Below, in pieces: positions 1 through 5,319 of a stretch of DNA of 5,591 nucleotides (positions within the stretch are counted from its first letter, which is position 1; each line of letters begins with the position of its first letter). The translations under genes and the position numbers were made by a program. The notes under the pieces were generated by a model. It was not told where the DNA came from, did no database searches, and was given only the letters and a program-made list of their open reading frames with translations. Origin of the DNA: Nitrososphaerota archaeon (GTDB lineage: Archaea; Thermoproteota; Nitrososphaeria; Nitrososphaerales; Nitrosopumilaceae); NCBI GenBank assembly GCA_002698885.1, contig PAAH01000013.1, positions 6,023 through 11,613 on the forward strand, read 5' to 3'.

Positions 1-828
1 GGTGTGAACGCAACATTTGATCAAGTTAAAGAAGCATTTGACAACAACAAAGATGTAAAAGCATTCTACTGTGTTTGGAATGAAACTTCAACTGGTACCA
101 TGATTAATTATCTTGACAGAATTAAAGATCTAACATCCAGAAATGATTCCTATTATGTATTAGACGGTGTATCAATTGTTGGAGGCGAAGAACTTCACAT
201 GGATAAATGGGGAATTGATATTGCAATGACTGGTGGTCAGAAAGCATTTGCATGTCCACCTGGAATTTCACCAATTTGTATTAATCAGAGAACTAGGAAA
301 TACATGGAAGACAATCCTCCAAATACAATGTATTTCAACTTACCACGGTACTTCAAATATTATGATGAAGCAAAACATACTCCATTTACTCCTGCATTAC
401 CTGTACTTTATGCATATAGAGAAGCAATGAGAATTATTCTTGAAGAAGGCATGGAGAAAAGAATTCAACGTCACAGAATATGTTCTGATGCATTGTACTC
501 TGGACTTTCAGCAATTGGATTAACACCATTCGCAGATGAAAATTCCCGTTCTACTGTAGTAATTGCACTAAACTATCTTGATGGATTAGAAGATAAAATA
601 TTCCGAGATACTCTTGCAAAGAAATTTAGAATTTTAGTTGCTGGTGGTTTTGGAAATCTCAAAGGTAAAGTATTCAGAGTTGGTTGTATGGGTGAAGTAC
701 ATCGCTATCACGTAATGAGATGTATATCTGGAATTGCATCAACATTGGCAATGATGGGATATGATACTGATACTCAAGCAGGTCTAAAAGTTGCTGAAGA
801 AAAACTAAAACCACTTGATTCGGTCTAA
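1..828 (+). CDS. Class V PLP-dependent aminotransferase, 3' part (alanine-glyoxylate / serine-pyruvate type)
   Basis: This is a fold-type I, PLP-dependent, cytosolic aminotransferase that moves an amino group between a small amino acid (alanine or serine) and glyoxylate or pyruvate. The frame is open to the left edge, so the GTG at position 4 is probably an internal Val. The usual length of about 380 residues implies roughly 100 are missing. Counting from that GTG, visible landmarks are NETSTG (26-31), the cofactor-ring Asp54 in LDGVSIVGGEELHMDKWGID, the Schiff-base Lys80 in TGGQKAFACPPG, and the likely carboxylate-binding Arg225 in FRVGCMG. Two positions differ from the forms I know: DGVS for DAVS, and Cys for His in the RxGHMG motif. 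The family is clear, but the substrate pair cannot be fixed from sequence, and related phosphonate or sulfonate aminotransferases remain possible. It ends 31 nt before the FKBP gene on the same strand, which seems to have its own promoter. Confidence 0.88.
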   Translation, partial: GVNATFDQVKEAFDNNKDVKAFYCVWNETSTGTMINYLDRIKDLTSRNDSYYVLDGVSIVGGEELHMDKWGIDIAMTGGQKAFACPPGISPICINQRTRKYMEDNPPNTMYFNLPRYFKYYDEAKHTPFTPALPVLYAYREAMRIILEEGMEKRIQRHRICSDALYSGLSAIGLTPFADENSRSTVVIALNYLDGLEDKIFRDTLAKKFRILVAGGFGNLKGKVFRVGCMGEVHRYHVMRCISGIASTLAMMGYDTDTQAGLKVAEEKLKPLDSV

Positions 829-829
829 C

Positions 830-838
830 TTAATATAA
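830..838 (+). promoter_or_regulatory. TATA-like box for the FKBP gene (probable leaderless transcript)
   Basis: TTAATATAA lies in the 31-nt gap after the aminotransferase stop and is centred about 26 nt upstream of the TTG start codon. That is the spacing expected between an archaeal TATA box and the transcription start. Transcription would then begin at or next to the start codon, giving a leaderless mRNA. This fits the lack of a well-placed Shine-Dalgarno: the only purine run, AAGGA at 837-841, is 18 nt from the TTG. The call rests on position and composition only, and AT-rich DNA produces such boxes by chance. Confidence 0.45.
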
Positions 839-859
839 GGAAATTCAAAATCGATCACG

Positions 860-1594
860 TTGGCATTCAAAAAAGGAGAACTAATTCTATTAGATTATAC
901 AGCTAAAATCAAAGATAATGGTGAAGTTTTCGAAACCACAATTGAAGAAGATGCAAAAAAGAATTCAATTCACGACCCTAGTATAAAATATCAACCTAAA
1001 CTAGTCTCTATTGGAGAAGCATGGGTACTAAAAGGACTAGACGATGCTTTATCTGAAACATCTGTTGGTGAGAAAAAAACCATTGAGGTAAGTGCTGACA
1101 AAGGATTTGGTGCTAGAGACAAAGGTAAAGTGAGAATGATCCCATTAAGAAAACTTGGAGAAGATGCCGAAAAAGTTTCAGTTGGTGACACTGTTGAAGT
1201 TGATAATAAAAAAGGAATAATACGTTTTATTGGTTCTGGAAGAGTTCAAATTGATTATAATCATAGATATGCTGGAAAAACAATTCTTTATGAAATTAAT
1301 GTAAAGAAATCACTTGATGCTGATGATGATAGAATTTCAGCAATTTTAAAATCACGAATGCCAGTAGATGATGATAAATTAGTTTTTAAGAAAAATGCAG
1401 ATTCACTTGATGTAACAATTCCTGAAGAAATTTTCAGGCTAGAAGGATTGGCTGTACTCAAACATTTCTTCCAGATGGATATTTTCAAGTTCGTGTCATC
1501 AGTTCAGAAAATTAATTTTATTGAGACATATACTAACAAACAGTCTCCAAAACCTCAAGAAAAAACAGCTGAAAAGAAACCAGAATCTAAATAA
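860..1594 (+). CDS. Long archaeal FKBP-type peptidyl-prolyl cis-trans isomerase (SlyD-like, with C-terminal domain)
   Basis: This cytosolic prolyl isomerase and folding helper has 244 residues. The FKBP fold is split, as in SlyD and archaeal long FKBPs. The first half carries LLDYTAKIKDNGEVFETT (10-27), VLKGLDDAL (56-64) and DKGFGARD (80-87). An inserted-in-flap (IF) chaperone domain follows at about 88-128, and the fold closes with DYNHRYAGKTILYEINV (132-148), matching the family's NHPLAG-type strand. Residues 150-225 form an extra C-terminal domain like that of Methanocaldococcus FKBP26, which in that family is linked to chaperone activity or dimerisation. The last 15 residues are a Lys/Glu/Pro-rich, probably disordered tail. 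There is no signal peptide or membrane segment. TTG at 860 is the only credible start: an in-frame stop lies at 836-838, no ATG or GTG lies between, and the FKBP fold begins at once. The stop abuts the egsA stop on the opposite strand. Confidence 0.93.
   Translation: MAFKKGELILLDYTAKIKDNGEVFETTIEEDAKKNSIHDPSIKYQPKLVSIGEAWVLKGLDDALSETSVGEKKTIEVSADKGFGARDKGKVRMIPLRKLGEDAEKVSVGDTVEVDNKKGIIRFIGSGRVQIDYNHRYAGKTILYEINVKKSLDADDDRISAILKSRMPVDDDKLVFKKNADSLDVTIPEEIFRLEGLAVLKHFFQMDIFKFVSSVQKINFIETYTNKQSPKPQEKTAEKKPESK
1560..1574 (-). terminator. Candidate U-tract terminator for egsA, inside the FKBP 3' end
   Basis: Reading the minus strand past the egsA stop, the transcript meets U4 and then U6 (plus-strand A runs at about 1571-1574 and 1560-1565). 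These lie 20 to 35 nt beyond the stop, inside codons for the Lys-rich FKBP tail. Archaeal transcripts usually end at U-rich stretches, recognised by RNA polymerase itself and by aCPSF1/FttA. No hairpin is evident. The call is weak because A-rich Lys codons alone could explain the runs. Confidence 0.27.
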
Positions 1595-2656
1595 TCATAG
1601 CACTTTTGTAATTTTTGCAAGTTTTATTGCACCATTCTCCGTCATCGTCTTTTCACTTAGAATTGTGTATCTTTCTGGTCTAAGAGATTGAGCAATAGTA
1701 AGTGCTTTTGCTAAAACTTTAGGTTTTAGACCAATTTCTTTTGCAGTAGTTGGTGCACCAACATTTTTCAAAGTTCTGACAATTTTTTTCCAATCTTGAC
1801 CCTGTAACTTTGCAATCATAATAGCTCCAATTCCAACTTTTTCTCCATGAAGCCCTACGCCAAATTCTAAATGATCTACTGCATGTGAAAACAAATGTTC
1901 TGCGCCAGAACAGGGTCTACTACTTCCCGCGATACAAGAAGCAACACCTGCACTAATTAATGCCTCAACAATGATCCTAGCATCTATACCTTTTTTTGAA
2001 AAGCTTGGAGAATTTTCAATTAAAATTTTTGCGCTCATTAAAGCTAGATCTGCTGAATATCTACCATAATATTCTCCTTTTTTATCACGACCTAATTCCC
2101 AATCTTTCACTGCTGTAAGTTTTGCCATTAGATCACCACATCCACTTGCAAGTAGTTTTCTTGGTGCTCCCTTGATTACATTAACATCAACAAAAACTCC
2201 TAATGGTGCTGTAGCCACAAGAGAATGTGGCTTTTCTCCTCTGACAGAAACAAAAGGACTAGCAATACCATCGTGTGATGCTGAGGTAGGAATACTGACA
2301 AATGGCTTTTTTAGATTAAAAGAACATAGTTTTGCAATATCAACTGACCTCCCACCACCAATTCCTATTATAAGATCAGTTTTTCCAGCTTTGACTTTTT
2401 TTTGAATGCGATTTGTATCTTTAACATTATTTGAAGATGCTAGATACCAGATCGATCTAATCTTGGCATCTTGTAACGATGAATCAATATCGTGCCCAAA
2501 AATCTTTTTTACATTCTTACCAGAAATTATTGAAACTTTCTTTGGATTTGATAATCCCCTAAGGAATTTACCTACTTGCTGAATATTATTTTCACCAACA
2601 ACAATTTGTCGTGGTAGCTCCATGGTATGAGAGGTAGGTTTCGTGTTTGTTCTCAT
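1595..2656 (-). CDS. egsA: sn-glycerol-1-phosphate dehydrogenase
   Basis: This enzyme reduces dihydroxyacetone phosphate to sn-glycerol-1-phosphate with NAD(P)H. It is the step that sets archaeal membrane-lipid stereochemistry and supplies the backbone for GGGP synthase. The protein has 353 residues, close to the family norm, and is cytosolic. An N-terminal Rossmann-like part includes the dinucleotide loop GIGGGRSVDIAK (98-109) and the family signature SIPTSASHDGIASP (121-134). The all-helical C-terminal part carries the expected Zn2+ ligands Asp175 (GCGDLMAK), His254 (SGAEHLFSHA) and His270 (LHGEKVG). All key residues are present. The ATG at 2656 is preferred because a TATA-like box lies about 26 nt upstream, implying a leaderless mRNA. 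A second ATG at 2623 (MELPRQIVVG, where homology normally begins) would drop 11 residues but has neither Shine-Dalgarno nor TATA. egsA diverges from psmB and converges with the FKBP gene. The related glycerol dehydrogenase family is excluded by the 121-134 signature. Confidence 0.96.
   Translation of the reverse strand: MRTNTKPTSHTMELPRQIVVGENNIQQVGKFLRGLSNPKKVSIISGKNVKKIFGHDIDSSLQDAKIRSIWYLASSNNVKDTNRIQKKVKAGKTDLIIGIGGGRSVDIAKLCSFNLKKPFVSIPTSASHDGIASPFVSVRGEKPHSLVATAPLGVFVDVNVIKGAPRKLLASGCGDLMAKLTAVKDWELGRDKKGEYYGRYSADLALMSAKILIENSPSFSKKGIDARIIVEALISAGVASCIAGSSRPCSGAEHLFSHAVDHLEFGVGLHGEKVGIGAIMIAKLQGQDWKKIVRTLKNVGAPTTAKEIGLKPKVLAKALTIAQSLRPERYTILSEKTMTENGAIKLAKITKVL
1603..1627 (+). terminator. 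Candidate U-rich terminator for the FKBP gene, inside the egsA 3' end
   Basis: Three T runs (T4 at 1604-1607, T5 at 1612-1616, T4 at 1622-1625) begin about 10 nt after the FKBP stop codon on the plus strand. They are spaced like the tandem U-tracts used in archaeal 3'-end formation. They lie within the last codons of egsA on the other strand, the only place available because the two genes have no spacer. No stem-loop is evident. Confidence 0.4.
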
Positions 2657-2677
2657 TACACAAGCTCGATAACAAAG

Positions 2678-2687
2678 TTATTTAAAA
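2678..2687 (-). promoter_or_regulatory. TATA-like box for egsA (probable leaderless transcript)
   Basis: On the minus strand this reads TTTTAAATAA, centred about 26 nt upstream of the egsA ATG. That spacing would start transcription at the A of the start codon. No Shine-Dalgarno lies between box and ATG, which agrees with a leaderless message. The call is based on position and sequence only. Confidence 0.55.
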
Positions 2688-2688
2688 G
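2681..2688 (+). promoter_or_regulatory. TATA-like box for psmB, overlapping the egsA box
   Basis: TTTAAAAG on the plus strand is preceded by an A-rich BRE-like stretch (AACAAAG, 2671-2677). It predicts a start near 2710 and a leader of about 19 nt that would include the psmB Shine-Dalgarno. It shares bases with the egsA box on the other strand, so the two divergent promoters may compete for TBP/TFB. An alternative psmB box is TATTAATA at 2699-2706 inside the palindrome, which would give a leaderless start near 2729. Confidence 0.4.
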
Positions 2689-2694
2689 GGTGCC

Positions 2695-2710
2695 ATAGTA
2701 TTAATACTAT
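2695..2710. repeat. 16-bp perfect palindrome, possible operator between egsA and psmB
   Basis: ATAGTATTAATACTAT equals its own reverse complement across all 16 bases, and the flanking C/C pair breaks the symmetry. It sits in the 72-bp divergent intergenic region, between the proposed psmB TATA box and its Shine-Dalgarno and just upstream of the egsA promoter. A dimeric repressor bound here could block psmB initiation. It has no loop, so an RNA hairpin is unlikely, and its core also resembles a TATA box. Confidence 0.6.
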
Positions 2711-2717
2711 CTCAAGC

Positions 2718-2722
2718 GAGGT
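2718..2722 (+). promoter_or_regulatory. Shine-Dalgarno of psmB
   Basis: GAGGT lies 6 nt before the psmB ATG and matches the archaeal 16S anti-Shine-Dalgarno core (ACCTC). It is the only convincing ribosome binding site in the window. It fixes the psmB start and argues that psmB mRNA has a short leader, unlike the apparently leaderless FKBP and egsA messages. Confidence 0.7.
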
Positions 2723-2728
2723 AATTCT

Positions 2729-3361
2729 ATGTCAAACAATGTTGAAGAAAAAATACTGCATGGTACTACAACAGTAGCAATTAAGGTAAAAGATGGTGTC
2801 GTTCTTTGTGCTGATATGAGAGCAAGTGCAGGATATTTTATTGCAAATAATAATACTATGAAAATTCAAAAGATTGAGCAACATGCTGGACTCACTTTAG
2901 CTGGCGGTGTTGCTGATGCACAAAACATTGTTGACGTTCTACGTTACCATGCAAATGTTCATAGAATTCAAAATCAAGAACCAATTCCAATTAAATCTCT
3001 AGCTAGATTAACATCATTAATGTTTCATCAAAATAGAGGATACCCATTCATTGCTGATATCTTAGTTGGTGGTTATGATAATCAAGGGCCACAATTGTTT
3101 AACATTGATATGTTTGGTTCTGTAGAAGAAAAGAATTATGTTACTACAGGCAGTGGTTCACCAGTTGCATATGGTTTGTTAGAAGAAGAATACAAAGATA
3201 ATTTGACGTTAGATGAAGCAAAGTCAATTGCATTACGTGCTGTCAAAGCAGCAATTACTAGAAACATAGGTACTGGTGATGGAATCAATGTTGCATTGAT
3301 TGATAAAAATGGATTCCAGTTGTTGGATAACGAAAGAAAGAAAGCTGTATTAGATATTTAG
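2729..3361 (+). CDS. psmB: Proteasome beta subunit (20S core, N-terminal Thr hydrolase)
   Basis: This is a catalytic-type beta subunit of the cytosolic 20S proteasome, which degrades unfolded proteins fed by an AAA+ unfoldase. It has 210 residues with a 12-residue propeptide ending in Gly, cut to expose Thr13 (HG|TTTVAIKV). Catalytic Asp17 and Lys33 of the mature enzyme are present as Asp29 (LCADMRAS) and Lys45 (TMKIQK). The Ser129 equivalent is Ser142 in TTGSGSPVAYG. The usual RDxxSGD segment reads RNIGTGDG (178-185), so the Asp166 equivalent is Asn179, while Thr182 stands in for Ser169. The protein should therefore self-process and cleave peptides, perhaps with altered efficiency. Many archaea carry two beta paralogs, and this may be one of them. 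The ATG is set by GAGGT 6 nt upstream. The stop lies 23 nt before the aCPSF1 gene, and the same neighbour pair occurs in methanogens. Confidence 0.96.
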   Translation: MSNNVEEKILHGTTTVAIKVKDGVVLCADMRASAGYFIANNNTMKIQKIEQHAGLTLAGGVADAQNIVDVLRYHANVHRIQNQEPIPIKSLARLTSLMFHQNRGYPFIADILVGGYDNQGPQLFNIDMFGSVEEKNYVTTGSGSPVAYGLLEEEYKDNLTLDEAKSIALRAVKAAITRNIGTGDGINVALIDKNGFQLLDNERKKAVLDI

Positions 3362-3364
3362 AAA

Positions 3365-3370
3365 TTTTTT
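3365..3370 (+). terminator. U6 tract between psmB and aCPSF1, possible terminator or attenuator
   Basis: T6 lies four bases after the psmB stop in the 23-nt gap before the next gene. U-tracts of this kind serve as archaeal 3'-end signals and are recognised by aCPSF1/FttA, the product of the downstream gene. It may end part of psmB transcription while letting the rest read through. TTTAAAA at 3368-3374 could equally serve as a TATA box for a transcript starting near 3397, ahead of the ATG at 3430. Confidence 0.3.
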
Positions 3371-3384
3371 AAAACTTACAATAA

Positions 3385-5319
3385 TTGCAAAAAAAACAAA
3401 CTCAAGAAGCTCAGAATAGCCAAAATATTATGGCGACAGTACTGAAAAGTATTCCAAAAGAGGCGAATATTACAAAAATAGATTATGAAGGTCCTAGAAT
3501 TGCGTTGTACACAAACAAACCAAAATTTCTCATGGAAAATAACATTATAATTTCAAATCTTGTAAATGTCATAAAAAAAAGAATTGTAATTAGAACTGAT
3601 GAAAAGATACGAAAATCAGAGGAAGATGCAAGAAAAATTTTAGATGAATGTGTTCCTAACGATGCTAACTTAGAATCAACATTCTTTGATACAGCAACCG
3701 GCGAAGTATCCATTCAGGTTAAACGTCCATGGTTATGCCAAAGAGATGCTGCCGAATTTAATCATGCTGATGTTACAGAGAAAACTGGATGGAAACTAAG
3801 GATAAAAAAAGCAACAACAAATCCATCCAGTACACTAAAAGCAATAAACTATCAACTTAAGGTGTCCTCATCAGAACGAGCAAAGCAACTTAAAGAAATT
3901 GGTGAAGAAATATTCAGACCACGTTTGGTTCAGAAATCTGAGGTTTCTCTATTAACATTGGGTGGATTCGGTCAGGTAGGCCGTTCATGCATGCTTCTAA
4001 CTACTGCTGATAGTAAGATTTTGATTGATTGTGGTGTTAATCCTGGAGCCAGAACACCATCAGAATCCTTTCCAAGATTTGATTGGGCAAATATTTCACT
4101 TGATGAATTAGATGCCATAGTAATTGGTCATGCACATCTTGATCACACTGGATTTTTACCAGTCTTACTGAAATATGGGTATAAGGGTCCGATTTATTGT
4201 ACTGAACCAACATTACCCATGATGAATTTAATTCAGCTTGATGCAATAAAAGTTGCAGGTGCACAGGGGAGAACACCACTGTATGCTGAAAGAGACGTTC
4301 ACCAGATAATGAAACAAACAATACCACTTTCTTATGGAACTGTCACTGATATTTCACCTGATATTAAGTTGGTACTTGCAAATGCTGGACATATACTTGG
4401 TTCTGCTTCTTGTCACTTTCACATTGGTAGTGGTGATCATAATTTTGTATATTCTGGTGATATAAAATATGGAAAAAGCATACTACTTGAAAGTGCAAAC
4501 ACCAATTTTCCACGTGTTGAGACTTTGCTTGTTGAAAGTACATACGGTGCAAAAGAAGACATACAACCAACTAGAGAAGAAGTTGAATCAGCATTCATAA
4601 AAACAGTGAATGAAACTCTAAAAGATGGTGGAAAGGTTCTCATACCGATTCCAGCAGTTGGACGTGCACAGGAGTTAATGATGGTAATTGATCAATATAT
4701 GAAGTCAGGTCAACTAACCGAATCTCCCGTTTTTATGGAAGGAATGATAAAAGAAGCTACTGCAATTCATGAAGCTCATCCTGAATATCTTGCGCGTGAA
4801 CTTCGTAAAAAGATCCTTGAAACAGACGATAATCCATTTGATTCTGAATACTTCACAAATATTGAAAATCATGATGCAAGGGAAGAACCACTTAGGGAAG
4901 ATTCTCCATGTATAATTATTGCCACATCTGGAATGCTTGAGGGCGGTCCAGTTTTAGAATATTTTAGAAATGTTGCACCAGATAAGAAAAATAAACTCCT
5001 GTTTGTCTCATACCAAGTGAATGGAACTCTTGGACGAAGAGTAATGGATGGAGCAAGACAAGTTTCAATTTTAGGTCAGGGAGGAAAGGTTGAAGTTGTA
5101 ACAATAAACTGTGCAACTGAAAAACTTGAAGGATTTAGTGGTCATAGTGACTACAACCAGTTAATGTCATATGTACATAGATTACGACCAAAACTAAGAA
5201 GAGTCCTAGTAAATCATGGAGAAAGACGAAAATCAGAAAATCTTTCTATGCAGATTAGACGAATGTATAGAGTTACAACTCATTATCCACAAGTACAAGA
5301 AGCAATAAAATTATTTTAG
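3385..5319 (+). CDS. aCPSF1/FttA: KH-domain beta-CASP ribonuclease and transcription termination factor
   Basis: This is the archaeal CPSF73 homolog, which cleaves nascent RNA at U-rich 3' ends and releases RNA polymerase. It has 644 residues from TTG, near the family norm of about 635. Two N-terminal KH domains (about 17-85 and 86-155) precede a metallo-beta-lactamase domain interrupted by a beta-CASP domain (about 400-560). Metal ligands are complete: Asp215 (LIDCG), HAHLDH 249-254, His336 (AGHILGSA) and Asp359 (SGDIKYG). Beta-CASP motifs are also complete: A Glu384 (VESTYG), B His587 (FSGHSD) and C His611 (VNHGE). An active endonuclease is expected. The start is uncertain. TTG at 3385 follows an in-frame TAA and adds a Gln/Asn-rich 15-residue leader, while ATG at 3430 begins where KH homology begins (MATVLKSIPKEANITKI). 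Neither has a good Shine-Dalgarno. It follows psmB by 23 nt, probably partly co-transcribed, and overlaps the SepF-like gene tail-to-tail by 9 bp. Confidence 0.95.
   Translation: MQKKQTQEAQNSQNIMATVLKSIPKEANITKIDYEGPRIALYTNKPKFLMENNIIISNLVNVIKKRIVIRTDEKIRKSEEDARKILDECVPNDANLESTFFDTATGEVSIQVKRPWLCQRDAAEFNHADVTEKTGWKLRIKKATTNPSSTLKAINYQLKVSSSERAKQLKEIGEEIFRPRLVQKSEVSLLTLGGFGQVGRSCMLLTTADSKILIDCGVNPGARTPSESFPRFDWANISLDELDAIVIGHAHLDHTGFLPVLLKYGYKGPIYCTEPTLPMMNLIQLDAIKVAGAQGRTPLYAERDVHQIMKQTIPLSYGTVTDISPDIKLVLANAGHILGSASCHFHIGSGDHNFVYSGDIKYGKSILLESANTNFPRVETLLVESTYGAKEDIQPTREEVESAFIKTVNETLKDGGKVLIPIPAVGRAQELMMVIDQYMKSGQLTESPVFMEGMIKEATAIHEAHPEYLARELRKKILETDDNPFDSEYFTNIENHDAREEPLREDSPCIIIATSGMLEGGPVLEYFRNVAPDKKNKLLFVSYQVNGTLGRRVMDGARQVSILGQGGKVEVVTINCATEKLEGFSGHSDYNQLMSYVHRLRPKLRRVLVNHGERRKSENLSMQIRRMYRVTTHYPQVQEAIKLF

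Noticed and set aside
853..858. GATCAC before the FKBP start, resembling part of the 16S rRNA 3' end
   Set aside because: It has the same sense as the rRNA rather than being complementary to it, so it cannot act as a Shine-Dalgarno. A six-base match is chance level.
991..1488. Two minus-strand 66-codon open frames within the FKBP gene
   Set aside because: Both are Ser/Phe-rich antisense translations of Lys/Glu/Asp-rich coding sequence, with no promoter or ribosome site.
2172..2405. Plus-strand 77-codon open frame inside egsA
   Set aside because: It runs antisense to the conserved nucleotide-binding and signature region of egsA and matches nothing recognisable.
2691..2712. Palindrome as an RNA hairpin terminator or riboswitch
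   Set aside because: A 16-bp perfect palindrome has no loop, is AT-rich, is not followed by a T run, and lies between divergent promoters rather than after a gene.
4037..4327. Minus-strand 96-codon open frame within aCPSF1
   Set aside because: It lies opposite the strongly conserved metallo-beta-lactamase core including HAHLDH, shows no family signature, and has no start signals. It is a shadow of the real gene.
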